DNA of 64,000 nt from Enterobacter cloacae complex sp. ECNIH7 (GTDB lineage Bacteria > Pseudomonadota > Gammaproteobacteria > Enterobacterales > Enterobacteriaceae): NCBI RefSeq assembly GCF_002208095.1, contig NZ_CP017990.1, positions 4,402,001-4,466,000 on the forward strand. The letters run 5' to 3'. Made by a program: the position numbers and the translations under genes. The notes beneath the pieces are model-generated. The model was not told the origin of the DNA, made no database searches, and worked only from the letters and a program-made list of their open reading frames with translations. Every line of letters begins with the position of its first letter. The stretch's first letter is position 1. Positions 11,265 to 20,387 of this stretch are shown here, in pieces.

Positions 11265-11893
11265 TTTTTCCACTCGTTTCGTAATGTCTGATAATGCAGC
11301 TGTAGCCATTGCAGGGCGATGACAGACGCTGCGTTGTCGATTTTCCCCTCTTCTACCCACTGATAAGCCTGTTCCCGGCTCACCACATGAACCCGAATAT
11401 CTTCGTTTTCATCTGCCAGACCGTGGATCCCTTCCGCCGTCGTGGCGTCCACTTCGCCCACCATAATGGACAAGCGCTCGCTGGTACCGCCCGGGCTTGC
11501 CAGATAGCTCAGCACCGGCTTGGTGCGACCCACCACCAGTCCGGCCTCTTCCAGCGCCTCGCGCCGGGCGACGTCTTCAACCGTTTCACCTTCTTCGATC
11601 ATCCCGGCCACCATCTCCAGCAGCCACGGGCTCTCACTGACGTCATAAGCGGCGATGCGGATCTGCTCCACCAGCACAACTTCGTCACGCACTGGGTCAA
11701 AGGGTAGCAAGACTGCCGCATGCCCGCGCTCAAAAATTTCGCGTCTGATTTCGCCGCTCATTTCCCCGTTAAACAGGCGATGCCTGAAACGGTAAAGATC
11801 CATTGAAAAAAAACCGCTATAAAGCGTTTCTCGTGCAATAATTTCTACATCGTTTTTGGCGAATGTCACGGGCAACTTTTCTGGTTTTTGCAT
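11261..11893 (-). CDS. nudF: ADP-ribose pyrophosphatase
   Basis: 210 residues (E. coli 209). The Nudix box is intact at about residue 97: [20 protein letters not shown] with the following AGL. It hydrolyses ADP-ribose to AMP and ribose 5-phosphate and can act on ADP-sugars. First gene of the nudF-yqiB-cpdA-yqiA-parE run and divergent from tolC, sharing a 204-base intergenic region. Confidence 0.95.
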   Translation of the reverse strand: MQKPEKLPVTFAKNDVEIIARETLYSGFFSMDLYRFRHRLFNGEMSGEIRREIFERGHAAVLLPFDPVRDEVVLVEQIRIAAYDVSESPWLLEMVAGMIEEGETVEDVARREALEEAGLVVGRTKPVLSYLASPGGTSERLSIMVGEVDATTAEGIHGLADENEDIRVHVVSREQAYQWVEEGKIDNAASVIALQWLQLHYQTLRNEWKK

Positions 11894-11994
11894 GGGTCGA
11901 GTCCTGGTAGCAATGGTGATGAAATTGTGAATTTCAAGGCTGTTTGGCTGCCGTTTGTAAGGCTATATGGTAGATTGGTGCAAATTACCGCCAG

Positions 11995-12013
11995 ATGGCA
12001 CGTTACGCCAACC
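11995..12013 (+). promoter_or_regulatory. Putative marbox (MarA/SoxS/Rob site) of the tolC promoter
   Basis: ATGGCACGTTACGCCAACC fits the degenerate marbox consensus (GCAC half and GCCAA half). It lies about 85 bases upstream of tolC, corresponding to the known E. coli tolC marbox. It implies induction by MarA, SoxS and Rob. Confidence 0.65.
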
Positions 12014-12097
12014 TTTTGGTATGGAAGATTCTGTTAGAATCGGCAATTATTTTTTAATTAGATCAGCGCTAATACTGCTTCACAACAAGGAATGCAA

Positions 12098-13576
12098 ATG
12101 AAGAAATTGCTCCCCATCCTTATCGGCCTGAGCCTGACGGGCTTCAGTGCAATGAGCCAGGCGGAAAACCTGTTACAGGTCTACCAGCAGGCACGTCTGG
12201 GCAACCCTGATTTACGTAAATCAGCGGCCGATCGTGATGCTGCGTTTGAAAAGATTAACGAAGCGCGTAGCCCCTTGCTGCCACAGTTAGGTTTAGGTGC
12301 AGATTATACCTACAGCAACGGTTTCCGCGACGCTAACGGCGTAAACTCCAATGCTACCAGCGCCTCACTGCAATTGACACAGACGCTGTTTGATATGTCC
12401 AAATGGCGTGCCCTGACCCTACAGGAAAAGAGTGCTGGTATTCAGGATGTGACCTATCAAACCGACCAGCAGACGCTGATCCTGAACACTGCCACAGCGT
12501 ACTTCAACGTGCTGAGCGCGATTGACGCACTCTCCTACACCGAAGCGCAGAAACAGGCGATTTACCGCCAGTTAGATCAAACCACCCAGCGTTTCAACGT
12601 GGGCCTGGTGGCGATCACCGACGTGCAGAACGCCCGTTCACAGTACGATACCGTGCTGGCTAACGAAGTGACCGCGCGTAACAACCTCGACAACGCGCTG
12701 GAATCCCTGCGTCAGGTCACCGGGAATTACTATCCTGAGCTGGCGTCGCTGAACGTGGACAGCTTCAAAACGGATAAACCGCAGGCCGTTAACGCCCTGC
12801 TGAAAGAGGCGGAAAACCGCAACCTGAGTTTGCTGCAGGCGCGTCTGAGCCAGGACCTGGCCCGCGAGCAAATTCGTCAGGCGCAGGACGGCCATCTGCC
12901 AACCCTGAGCCTGAGCGCGTCTACCGGTGTCTCTGATACGACCTACAGCGGCTCTAAAACCAATACGTCCCAGTATGACGACAGCAATATGGGTCAGAAC
13001 AAAGTAGGTCTGAGCTTCTCCCTGCCGCTGTACCAGGGCGGCCAGGTCAACTCTCAGGTGAAACAGGCGCAGTACAACTTTGTTGGCGCGAGCGAGCAGC
13101 TGGAAAGCGCCCACCGCAACGTGGTGCAGACCGTACGTTCCTCCTTTAACAACGTGAACGCCTCGATCAGCAGCATCAACGCCTATAAACAGGCCGTTGT
13201 GTCTGCACAGAGCTCTCTGGATGCGATGGAAGCGGGCTACTCGGTCGGTACACGTACTATCGTGGACGTGCTCGACGCGACCACCACGCTGTACAACGCG
13301 AAACAGCAGCTCTCAAGCGCGCGTTACCAGTACCTGATTAACCAGCTGAACATCAAACAGGCTTTGGGTACGCTGAACGAGCAAGATCTGCAGATGCTGA
13401 ACAGCGCGCTGGGCAAACCGGTCTCCACCTCTCCGGACAGCGTTGCACCGGAGAACCCGGAGCAGGTTGCCGCGGTTGATAACTTCAACGCTAACAGCAA
13501 CACCCCTGCGGCACAGCCGGCCGCTGCGCGTACCACTACATCCGCCAGCAAAGGCAATAATCCGTTCCGTAATTAA
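12098..13576 (+). CDS. tolC: Outer-membrane efflux channel TolC
   Basis: 492 residues from the ATG at 12098, chosen because the AAGG ribosome site ends 7 bases upstream; an ATG at 12092 is too close. The signal peptide MKKLLPILIGLSLTGFSAMSQA ends at the usual cleavage site. Two OEP repeats follow (QVYQQARLGNPDLRKSAADR, and later SLDAMEAGYSVGTRTIVDVL). The trimeric channel-tunnel completes AcrAB-type pumps and type I secretion. The C-terminal tail is rich in Ala, Thr, Pro and Asn, as is common outside E. coli. Confidence 0.97.
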   Translation: MKKLLPILIGLSLTGFSAMSQAENLLQVYQQARLGNPDLRKSAADRDAAFEKINEARSPLLPQLGLGADYTYSNGFRDANGVNSNATSASLQLTQTLFDMSKWRALTLQEKSAGIQDVTYQTDQQTLILNTATAYFNVLSAIDALSYTEAQKQAIYRQLDQTTQRFNVGLVAITDVQNARSQYDTVLANEVTARNNLDNALESLRQVTGNYYPELASLNVDSFKTDKPQAVNALLKEAENRNLSLLQARLSQDLAREQIRQAQDGHLPTLSLSASTGVSDTTYSGSKTNTSQYDDSNMGQNKVGLSFSLPLYQGGQVNSQVKQAQYNFVGASEQLESAHRNVVQTVRSSFNNVNASISSINAYKQAVVSAQSSLDAMEAGYSVGTRTIVDVLDATTTLYNAKQQLSSARYQYLINQLNIKQALGTLNEQDLQMLNSALGKPVSTSPDSVAPENPEQVAAVDNFNANSNTPAAQPAAARTTTSASKGNNPFRN

Positions 13577-13601
13577 GAGTGTCATCAGGTCCACTGCGGC
13601 C

Positions 13602-13638
13602 TGATGCCCTCGCCCTCTCCCACAGGGAGAGGGCGCAT
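13602..13638. repeat. CCCTCTCC-type intergenic repeat
   Basis: GATGCCCTCGCCCTCTCC followed by CACAGGGAGAGGGCGC: a palindromic copy of the repeat family also seen at 7451, 15602, 37566 and 43347. Located between tolC and ygiB. Confidence 0.75.
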
Positions 13639-13760
13639 CTGAATCACATCCGAACGTAAGCCAACGTAAAGATCCCCCTGATTACGCCCCTCTTCGCTTC
13701 ATTTTCAACCACTCATCCTCTATCCTGAGCGTTATTACCACTGGGTCCTGGAAGACAAAG

Positions 13761-14429
13761 ATGAAACGGACAAAATCTATAAATCACGCTTCGTTCCGTA
13801 AGAGCTGGAACGCGCGTCACCTCACCCCTGTTGCGCTGGCGGTCACGGCTGTCTTTATGCTGGCAGGCTGTGAGAAAAATGACGAAACGGTTTCGCTGTA
13901 TCAAAACGCGGACGACTGCTCTGCCGCCACTGGTAAAGCGGCCGAATGTAAAACGGCCTACACCAGCGCGCTGAAAGAAGCGGAACGTACCGCGCCGAAA
14001 TATGCCTCACGCGAAGACTGCGTGGCGGAGTTTGGTGAAGGTCAGTGCCAGCAGGCACCGGCTCAGGCCGGCACCGCACCTGAAAATCAGGCTCAGGCGC
14101 AGTCCAGCGGCAGCTTCTGGATGCCGCTGATGGCAGGCTACATGATGGGTCGCCTGATGGGCGGCGGTGCGGGCTATCAGCAGCAGCCGCTGTTTAGCTC
14201 GAAAAACCCGGCCAGCCCGGCTTACGGTCAATATACCGATGCCAGCGGCAAAGGCTACGGCGCAGCGACCCCCGGCCGCACCGTGACCGTACCGAAAACG
14301 GCGATGGCGCCCAAGCCTGCGACCACCAGCACCATCACCCGCGGCGGGTTTGGTGAATCTGTGGCGAAGCAGACCAGTATGCAGCGCAGTGCGACAGGCA
14401 CCTCCTCTACTCGCTCAATGGGCGGCTAA
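13761..14429 (+). CDS. ygiB: DUF1190 lipoprotein YgiB
   Basis: 222 residues. A basic N-terminus is followed by a hydrophobic stretch ending in a lipobox (MLAGC, Cys ~36), pointing to a lipoprotein with a long N-region. The conserved body contains [19 protein letters not shown] and [12 protein letters not shown], with paired cysteines. The C-terminal half is Gly/Ser/Thr-rich. Function is unknown. In E. coli ygiB lies with ygiC downstream of tolC and shares its MarA/SoxS/Rob control; the order is the same here, with 2 bases separating ygiB and ygiC. Confidence 0.92.
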   Translation: MKRTKSINHASFRKSWNARHLTPVALAVTAVFMLAGCEKNDETVSLYQNADDCSAATGKAAECKTAYTSALKEAERTAPKYASREDCVAEFGEGQCQQAPAQAGTAPENQAQAQSSGSFWMPLMAGYMMGRLMGGGAGYQQQPLFSSKNPASPAYGQYTDASGKGYGAATPGRTVTVPKTAMAPKPATTSTITRGGFGESVAKQTSMQRSATGTSSTRSMGG

Positions 14430-14431
14430 TC

Positions 14432-15592
14432 ATGGAACGAGTCAGTATCACCGAGCGCCCGGACTGGCGCGAAAAAGCCACTGAGTACGGTTTTAACTTC
14501 CACACCATGTACGGCGAGCCGTACTGGTGTGAAGACGCCTATTACAAGCTCACGCTGGCCCAGGTGGAAAAACTGGAAGAGGTGACGGCCGAGCTGCACC
14601 AGATGTGCCTGAAGGTCGTGGAAAAGGTCATCGACAGCGACGAGCTGATGGCAAAGTTCCGCATTCCGAAGCACACCTGGGGCTTTGTGCGCCAGTCGTG
14701 GAAAACGAATCAACCTTCGCTTTACTCTCGCCTGGATCTGGCGTGGGACGGCAAAGGCGAGCCTAAGCTGCTGGAAAACAACGCCGATACGCCAACCTCT
14801 CTGTATGAAGCGGCGTTCTTCCAGTGGATCTGGCTGGAAGACCAGGCCAATGCCGGAAACCTGCCGGAAGGCAGCGACCAGTTTAACAGCCTGCAGGAAA
14901 AGCTGATTGAGCGTTTTGCCGAGCTGCGCGAACAGCATGGCTTTAACCTGCTCCATCTCGCCTGCTGCCGCGACACGGAAGAAGACCGTGGCACGGTTCA
15001 GTATCTGCAGGACTGCGCCGCCGAAGCGGAAGTGGCGACCGAGTTCCTCTATATCGAGGATATCGGCCTGGGTGAAAAGGGTCAGTTTACGGATATGCAG
15101 GACCAGGTGATCAGCAACCTGTTCAAGCTATACCCGTGGGAATACATGCTGCGCGAGATGTTTTCCACCAAGCTGGAAGATGCTGGCGTGCGCTGGCTGG
15201 AGCCGGCCTGGAAGAGCATCATCTCTAACAAAGCCCTGCTGCCGATGCTCTGGGAGATGTTCCCCAACCACCCGAACCTGCTGCCAGCCTATTTTGCGGA
15301 AGATGATTACCCGCAAATGGAGAAATACGTCGTTAAGCCGATCTTCTCCCGCGAAGGCGCAAACGTCTCGATTATCGAAAACGGCAAGACGCTGGAAGCG
15401 GTTGAAGGGCCATACGGCGAAGAAGGGATGATCGTCCAGGAGTTCTGGCAACTGCCGAAATTTGGCGACAGCTATACCCTGATTGGCAGCTGGCTCATTA
15501 ACGATCTGCCGGCCGGGATTGGTATTCGCGAAGATCGCGCGCTGATCACGCAGGATCTGTCACGCTTTTATCCGCACATTTTTGTCGAATAG
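14432..15592 (+). CDS. ygiC: Glutathionylspermidine-synthase-like ATP-grasp protein YgiC
   Basis: 386 residues. ATP-grasp features of the GSP_synth family: [20 protein letters not shown] near residue 110, [15 protein letters not shown] near residue 305, and [13 protein letters not shown] at the C-terminus. The amidase domain of bifunctional Gss is absent, as in E. coli YgiC, so a peptide-ligase-like activity is possible but the substrate is unknown. It directly follows ygiB. Confidence 0.93.
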   Translation: MERVSITERPDWREKATEYGFNFHTMYGEPYWCEDAYYKLTLAQVEKLEEVTAELHQMCLKVVEKVIDSDELMAKFRIPKHTWGFVRQSWKTNQPSLYSRLDLAWDGKGEPKLLENNADTPTSLYEAAFFQWIWLEDQANAGNLPEGSDQFNSLQEKLIERFAELREQHGFNLLHLACCRDTEEDRGTVQYLQDCAAEAEVATEFLYIEDIGLGEKGQFTDMQDQVISNLFKLYPWEYMLREMFSTKLEDAGVRWLEPAWKSIISNKALLPMLWEMFPNHPNLLPAYFAEDDYPQMEKYVVKPIFSREGANVSIIENGKTLEAVEGPYGEEGMIVQEFWQLPKFGDSYTLIGSWLINDLPAGIGIREDRALITQDLSRFYPHIFVE

Positions 15593-15601
15593 GCCGCGGC
15601 C

Positions 15602-15676
15602 TGATGCCCTCACCCCGCCCCTCTCCCACAGGGAGAGGGGGCAAACACTAAACGGCAACCTGAGGTTGCCGTTTTG
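15602..15676. repeat. CCCTCTCC-type repeat followed by a terminator hairpin
   Basis: 15602-15642 is another copy of the CCCTCACCC...GGGAGAGGGG repeat. 15650-15673 is a hairpin AACGGCAACC-TGA-GGTTGCCGTT followed by T-rich sequence. The latter should terminate ygiBC and possibly the convergent ygiD. Confidence 0.78.
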
Positions 15677-15682
15677 CTTTTA

Positions 15683-16471
15683 TTATCCCACCTGCACCGA
15701 CAGCATACTCAGACTGCCCATCTCGATACCGTCGACCGGGATCGTCACCGGCTCCTGACCATCCCACGCGCCAAGAACGTACAGCAGCGGCAGGAAGTGT
15801 TCCGGCGTCGGGTTAGAGAGCGAACCGCCTTCGTGATCCAGATAGTTCACCAGCGGGTGCTCCTCAGCCGGGCCTTGCCAGGTCAGGTTCGCTTTGACGT
15901 AGTCGTTAAAAGAGGTTGCCCACGGGTACGGCGTGTTCTCACCGTGCCAGCGTGCGGTACGCAGGTTATGCACCACGTTGCCGCTCGCCACCAGCATGAT
16001 GCCTTCATCACGCAGGGTTGCCAGCTTACGCCCCATCTCCAGATGCCAGGCCGCCGGTTTAGTACTGTCGATGCTCAACTGCACCATCGGGATATCCGCG
16101 TCAGGATACATTTTAATCAGCACGCCCCAGGAGCCATGGTCAAAGCCCCAGGCTTCTTTATCCAGCGTCACAGGGACAGGTGCCAGCAACTCTACCAGCT
16201 TTTGCGCCAGCTCAGGCGAGCCGGGGGCCGGATAATGCGTGTCGTACAGCGCCTGCGGGAAGCCGCCAAAATCATGAATGGTTTTTGGCGCTTCCATGGC
16301 GGTCACGCCTGTCCCACGGGTAAACCAGTGCGCAGACACCACCACGATCGCTTTCGGCCGTGGCAGCGTCTCACCCAAAAGACGCCAGGCGCGGGTATAG
16401 ACGTTGTCTTCCAGAACGTTCATAGGGCTACCGTGGCCTAAAAACAGGGCTGGCATACGGGAAGAAGTCAT
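15683..16471 (-). CDS. ygiD: 4,5-DOPA extradiol dioxygenase YgiD
   Basis: 262 residues. LigB-type class III extradiol dioxygenase. Metal-binding histidines are seen in MPALFLGHGSPMNVLEDN (N-terminus), VVSAHWFTRGTG (~residue 47) and MLVASGNVVHNLR (~residue 160). E. coli YgiD converts L-DOPA to betalamic-acid precursors and binds zinc. Convergent with ygiC and divergent from zupT. Confidence 0.92.
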   Translation of the reverse strand: MTSSRMPALFLGHGSPMNVLEDNVYTRAWRLLGETLPRPKAIVVVSAHWFTRGTGVTAMEAPKTIHDFGGFPQALYDTHYPAPGSPELAQKLVELLAPVPVTLDKEAWGFDHGSWGVLIKMYPDADIPMVQLSIDSTKPAAWHLEMGRKLATLRDEGIMLVASGNVVHNLRTARWHGENTPYPWATSFNDYVKANLTWQGPAEEHPLVNYLDHEGGSLSNPTPEHFLPLLYVLGAWDGQEPVTIPVDGIEMGSLSMLSVQVG

Positions 16472-16634
16472 GGTGATATCCTTACAGAAGGTGTCAATTT
16501 AATGGTGCTACATTACGCGCAATGCGGCAAAGATGAACGCAGATAAGCGTGAAGATCATCATCAGGAAATTTGAATGTAAGGAATGTGTAAAGCCGGGTT
16601 TTAACCCTCGCTTTGCCAGAAATGAATCATTTAT

Positions 16635-16653
16635 ATTAATGATAATCATTATC
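16635..16653 (+). promoter_or_regulatory. Near-consensus Fur box upstream of zupT
   Basis: ATTAATGATAATCATTATC agrees with the 19-base Fur consensus at 17 positions; only the first two differ. It ends 14 bases before the zupT ATG, overlapping the likely promoter/leader. This predicts iron-dependent Fur repression of zupT. Confidence 0.75.
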
Positions 16654-16667
16654 AAAAGGAGCAATGC

Positions 16668-17441
16668 ATGTCAGTCCCCTTGATCCTGACCATACTGGCG
16701 GGCGCCGCGACCTTCATCGGTGCGCTCCTCGGCGTGCTCGGCCAAAAGCCCTCTAACCGCGTACTGGCCTTCTCACTGGGCTTTGCTGCCGGGATCATGC
16801 TGCTCATCTCCCTGATGGAGATGCTGCCTGCCGCGCTGGGCACAGAAGGCATGTCTCCGCTGCTTGGCTACGGCATGTTTATCTTTGGCCTGCTGGGATA
16901 CTTTGCCCTCGATCGGATACTGCCGCACGCGCATCCGCAGGATTTAATGCAGAAAAACGTGACGCCTATACCGCGCAATATCAAGCGTACCGCCGTGCTG
17001 TTAACGCTTGGCATCAGCCTGCACAACTTCCCGGAAGGGGTCGCTACCTACGTGACGGCCAGCAGTAATCTGGAGATGGGCTTTGGCATCGCGCTGGCGG
17101 TCGCCTTACACAATATTCCTGAAGGACTGGCCGTCGCCGGACCCGTGTATGCCGCAACGGGATCGAAACGCACAGCGGTGTTCTGGGCGGGCATTTCCGG
17201 GATGGCCGAAATCCTCGGTGGCGTGCTGGCCTGGCTGATCCTTGGTAGCCTGGTCTCTCCGGTAGTAATGGCGGCGATCATGGCAGCGGTAGCCGGGATC
17301 ATGGTTGCGCTTTCGGTGGATGAACTGATGCCGCTGGCGAAGGAGATCGATCCAAACAACAACCCCAGCTATGGCGTGCTGTGCGGAATGTCGGTGATGG
17401 GATTAAGTCTGGTTCTGCTGCAGAGCGCAGGAATCGGGTAA
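16668..17441 (+). CDS. zupT: Zinc/divalent-metal transporter ZupT
   Basis: 257 residues, 8 hydrophobic segments. ZIP-family signature in TM4-TM5: [16 protein letters not shown] and [16 protein letters not shown], which supply the HNxPE metal sites. It imports Zn2+ and, less selectively, Fe2+, Mn2+ and Co2+. Start follows an AAAGGAG ribosome site. The adjacent Fur box suggests the iron-uptake role is the regulated one here. Confidence 0.95.
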   Translation: MSVPLILTILAGAATFIGALLGVLGQKPSNRVLAFSLGFAAGIMLLISLMEMLPAALGTEGMSPLLGYGMFIFGLLGYFALDRILPHAHPQDLMQKNVTPIPRNIKRTAVLLTLGISLHNFPEGVATYVTASSNLEMGFGIALAVALHNIPEGLAVAGPVYAATGSKRTAVFWAGISGMAEILGGVLAWLILGSLVSPVVMAAIMAAVAGIMVALSVDELMPLAKEIDPNNNPSYGVLCGMSVMGLSLVLLQSAGIG

Positions 17442-17442
17442 A

Positions 17443-17468
17443 AAAACGCCGGGACTTCCCGGCGTTTT
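17443..17468. terminator. Bidirectional terminator between zupT and ribB
   Basis: AAAACGCCGGG-ACTT-CCCGGCGTTTT hairpin with A/T tracts on both sides, serving both convergent genes. Confidence 0.85.
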
Positions 17469-17473
17469 TATTT

Positions 17474-18127
17474 TCAGCTGGCTTTGCGCTCGTGCGCCTG
17501 GCGATACTCAACCAGATCTTCAATCGTGACCACCGGCATGTTGTGCAGGCGGGCAAAGGTGATGCACTCCGGCGCGCGCGCCATGGTGCCGTCATCGTTG
17601 GTCAGTTCGCACAGCACGCCAGCAGGTTTGAAGCCAGCCAGCGTCACCAGGTCGATCGTCGCTTCGGTGTGACCACCGCGGGTCAACACGCCGCCCGCCT
17701 GCGCACGCAGTGGGAAGACGTGGCCAGGACGGTGCAGATCGGATGGTTTGGCACCATCAGCAATCGCTGCACGTACGGTGGTCAGACGGTCAGCCGCAGA
17801 CACACCGGTGGTCACACCATGCGCCGCTTCAATGGTCACGGTAAAACCGGTACCAAAGGCGCTGGTGTTGTTTTCGACCATCATCGGCAGATCGAGTTGC
17901 TTACGACGATCTTCATTAATACACAGGCATACGATGCCGCTGCCGTGACGGATGGTCAGCGCCATCTGTTCAACGGTCATGTTTTCGGCGGCGAAAATCA
18001 TGTCGCCTTCGTTTTCACGGTTTTCATCGTCAAGCACCATCACACCGCGGCCTTCGCGCAGTGCATCCAGTGCATGTTCAACACGTTGAGTTGAAGTGCC
18101 AAAAGAGGAAAGTAGCGTCTGATTCAT
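17474..18127 (-). CDS. ribB: 3,4-dihydroxy-2-butanone-4-phosphate synthase
   Basis: 217 residues, the E. coli length. Conserved DHBP-synthase motifs: [16 protein letters not shown] (~residue 34, acidic metal-binding loop), [16 protein letters not shown] and [10 protein letters not shown]. It converts ribulose 5-phosphate to the four-carbon unit of riboflavin and formate. A long leader with an FMN riboswitch precedes it. Confidence 0.97.
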   Translation of the reverse strand: MNQTLLSSFGTSTQRVEHALDALREGRGVMVLDDENRENEGDMIFAAENMTVEQMALTIRHGSGIVCLCINEDRRKQLDLPMMVENNTSAFGTGFTVTIEAAHGVTTGVSAADRLTTVRAAIADGAKPSDLHRPGHVFPLRAQAGGVLTRGGHTEATIDLVTLAGFKPAGVLCELTNDDGTMARAPECITFARLHNMPVVTIEDLVEYRQAHERKAS

Positions 18128-18235
18128 GGTAAAAAAACCTCATTAACATTATGGTTACCAGAATCAGGGCAGTCTTAGGAGCGCCGTATAAGCGGCAAAA
18201 AGATAACGTGAGCGGGCCCATGCCCGACTTGATCG

Positions 18236-18382
18236 TTACTCTCTCCCATCCGGACTCTAACCGTCGGCCCCGGAATTACACCGGATCTGCTGACCTTTGA
18301 GTTTTCACCCAAAGCGCTCGCGGGCTTTCAGCGTCACGCTGATTTACCGCCGGTGGGGAATTTCGCCCCGCCCTGAGAATAA
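18236..18382 (-). ncRNA. FMN riboswitch (RFN element) in the ribB leader
   Basis: Read on the minus strand, the segment opens with TCAGGGCGGGGCGAAATTCC, contains the conserved ACCGGCGGTAAATCAGC, then CCGCGAGCGC-like and GGTCAGCAGATCCGGTG, and closes with GGCCGACGGTTAGAGTCCGG ATGGGAGAGAGTA. These are the hallmark RFN junction elements. FMN binding represses ribB. It accounts for most of the 376-base gap before ubiK. Confidence 0.95.
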
Positions 18383-18503
18383 GCGAGATAACTATAACGC
18401 TATTGATTATCCTGGGCAATGCATAAGCATCAAACAATTTTGTTTACCCCGGGCATGACGCGCTACAATGGACACTAACACTTTTCCATCAAGGGAAACG
18501 CCA

Positions 18504-18800
18504 ATGATTGACCCGAAAAAAATTGAGCAGATCGCGCGTCAGGTTCATGAATCTATGCCAAAAGGCATTCGTGAATTTGGTGATGACGTAGAAAAGAAAA
18601 TCCGCCAGACGCTGCAGGCGCAGTTGGTTCGCCTTGATTTAGTCAGCCGCGAAGAGTTTGACGTGCAGACCCAGGTTCTGCTGCGCACCCGAGAGAAGCT
18701 GGCGCTGCTGGAACAGCGTCTGACCGAGCTGGAAAACCGTAATACGCCGGAAGAAGTGAAGCCGGCACCGGCTATTCCACCGGTGGATGACCAGGAGTAA
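18504..18800 (+). CDS. ubiK: Ubiquinone biosynthesis accessory factor UbiK
   Basis: 98 residues from ATG 18504, preceded by AAGGGAAACGCCA; the longer frame from 18468 lacks a ribosome site. Starts [19 protein letters not shown] and has a C-terminal coiled coil ([17 protein letters not shown]), typical of the BMFP/YqiC family. UbiK forms a complex with UbiJ that assists aerobic ubiquinone synthesis. Divergent from ribB; followed by REP elements and a terminator. Confidence 0.93.
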   Translation: MIDPKKIEQIARQVHESMPKGIREFGDDVEKKIRQTLQAQLVRLDLVSREEFDVQTQVLLRTREKLALLEQRLTELENRNTPEEVKPAPAIPPVDDQE

Positions 18801-18814
18801 GTGCTGGTTGTATC

Positions 18815-18887
18815 GCCCGGTGGCGCTTCGCTTACCGGGCCTACATATACTACGCGTAGGTCGGGTAAGGCGCAGCCGCCACCCGGC
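18815..18887. repeat. REP/BIME pair after ubiK
   Basis: Two oppositely oriented REP units: GCCCGGTGGCG...TTACCGGGC (18815-18840) and GTAGGTCGGGTAAGGCGCAG CCGCCACCCGGC (18856-18887). Confidence 0.85.
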
Positions 18888-18890
18888 ATG

Positions 18891-18918
18891 AAAAACGGGC
18901 CAGCTGGCCCGTTTTTTT
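18891..18918. terminator. Bidirectional terminator between ubiK and hldE
   Basis: AAAAACGGGCCAGCTGGCCCGTTTTTTT is a perfect palindrome with A and T tracts; its T tract overlaps the hldE 3' end. Confidence 0.87.
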
Positions 18919-20347
18919 ACTGACTGTCCTTCTGGATCTTCTTGATGATGTTGGTGGTTGAGCACCCGTCCTCAAAGTTGAGCACCATCACCTCGCCGCC
19001 GTTCGCCCAGACCTCTTCGCTACCCGCGATTTGCTCCGGCTTGTAATCCCCGCCCTTGACCAACAGATCCGGCAGAATACCGGCAATCAGGCGCTGCGGG
19101 GTATCTTCTTCAAACGACACCACCCAGTCCACGGCTTCCAGCGCGCCGAGTACAATCATGCGCTGCTCGAGCGGGTTCACCGGACGCGTTTCCCCCTTCA
19201 GGCGCTTCGTCGATGCATCGCTGTTAACCGCCACAATCAGGCGATCGCCCAGCTTGCGCGCGTTCGCCAGATACGAAACGTGGCCCGCGTGCAGAATGTC
19301 GAACACGCCGTTAGTCATCACCACTTTTTCACCACGCTTGCGCGCGGCGGCGACGGCCACCTTCAGCTCGTCTTCGGTCATGACGCCAAAACCGGTATCC
19401 GCACGACCGCGCACCGCGTTTTCCAGCTCGATTGGCGAAACGGTTGAGGTACCGAGTTTACCGACGACCACGCCCGCCGCGGCGTTAGCGAAGTAGCACG
19501 CCTCTTCCAGCGAGTTTCCTGCTGCCAGCGTCGCCGCCAGCACGCCGATCACCGTATCACCGGCACCGGTCACGTCGTACACTTCCTGCGCCTGGGTTGG
19601 CATATGCAGCGGCGCTTTGCCCGGCTGCAGCAGCGTCATCCCCTGCTCGGAGCGGGTGACCAGCAGCGCGGACAGCTCGAAATCGGCAATGATCTTCATG
19701 CCGCGCTCAACCAGCTCTTCCTCGGTTTTGCACTTGCCCGCCACCGCTTCAAACTCGGAGAGGTTTGGCGTCAGCAGCGTCGCGCCGCGATAGCGCTCAA
19801 AGTCGGTCCCTTTCGGGTCGATCAGCACCGGCACGCTGGCTTTACGCGCCAGCTGAATCATCGTTTGCACGCTCGCCAGCGCGCCTTTGGCGTAGTCGGA
19901 CAGCACCAGCGCGCCGATATTGCCCAGCGCCTGGTTGATACGCTCGTGCAGCGGCTCGGGATCAACGCCTTCGAATCCTTCTTCAAAGTCGAGGCGGATC
20001 AGCTGCTGGTTGCGCGACAGCACGCGCAGCTTGGTGATGGTCGGGTGGGTCGGAACAGAGACGAAGTCGCACTTCACGTTCACGTCCGCCAGCGACTTGC
20101 TCAGCGCACGCGCCGCATCGTCGATGCCGGTCAGGCCCACCAGACGCGACTGCGCGCCCAGAGAGGCAATGTTCATCGCCACGTTTGCCGCGCCGCCGGG
20201 ACGCTCTTCAATGGTGTCGACCTTAACCACCGGTACCGGTGCTTCCGGAGAGATGCGGCTGGTAGGCCCATACCAGTAGCGATCCAGCATCACATCTCCA
20301 ACAACCATTACCCCAGCACGTTCAAACTCTGGCAGTGTTACTTTCAT
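18917..20347 (-). CDS. hldE: Bifunctional heptose 7-phosphate kinase / heptose 1-phosphate adenylyltransferase
   Basis: 476 residues. The N-terminal PfkB/ribokinase domain (~1-318) shows [18 protein letters not shown] and [15 protein letters not shown]. The C-terminal nucleotidyltransferase (~344-476) begins [17 protein letters not shown] (HxGH). It makes ADP-D-glycero-manno-heptose for the LPS inner core. First of hldE-glnE-ygiF in E. coli order; all three are on the minus strand. Confidence 0.97.
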   Translation of the reverse strand: MKVTLPEFERAGVMVVGDVMLDRYWYGPTSRISPEAPVPVVKVDTIEERPGGAANVAMNIASLGAQSRLVGLTGIDDAARALSKSLADVNVKCDFVSVPTHPTITKLRVLSRNQQLIRLDFEEGFEGVDPEPLHERINQALGNIGALVLSDYAKGALASVQTMIQLARKASVPVLIDPKGTDFERYRGATLLTPNLSEFEAVAGKCKTEEELVERGMKIIADFELSALLVTRSEQGMTLLQPGKAPLHMPTQAQEVYDVTGAGDTVIGVLAATLAAGNSLEEACYFANAAAGVVVGKLGTSTVSPIELENAVRGRADTGFGVMTEDELKVAVAAARKRGEKVVMTNGVFDILHAGHVSYLANARKLGDRLIVAVNSDASTKRLKGETRPVNPLEQRMIVLGALEAVDWVVSFEEDTPQRLIAGILPDLLVKGGDYKPEQIAGSEEVWANGGEVMVLNFEDGCSTTNIIKKIQKDSQ

Positions 20348-20387
20348 TCCTGACTCCAGAAAGATTCACAATTTGCGCGCGATAATA

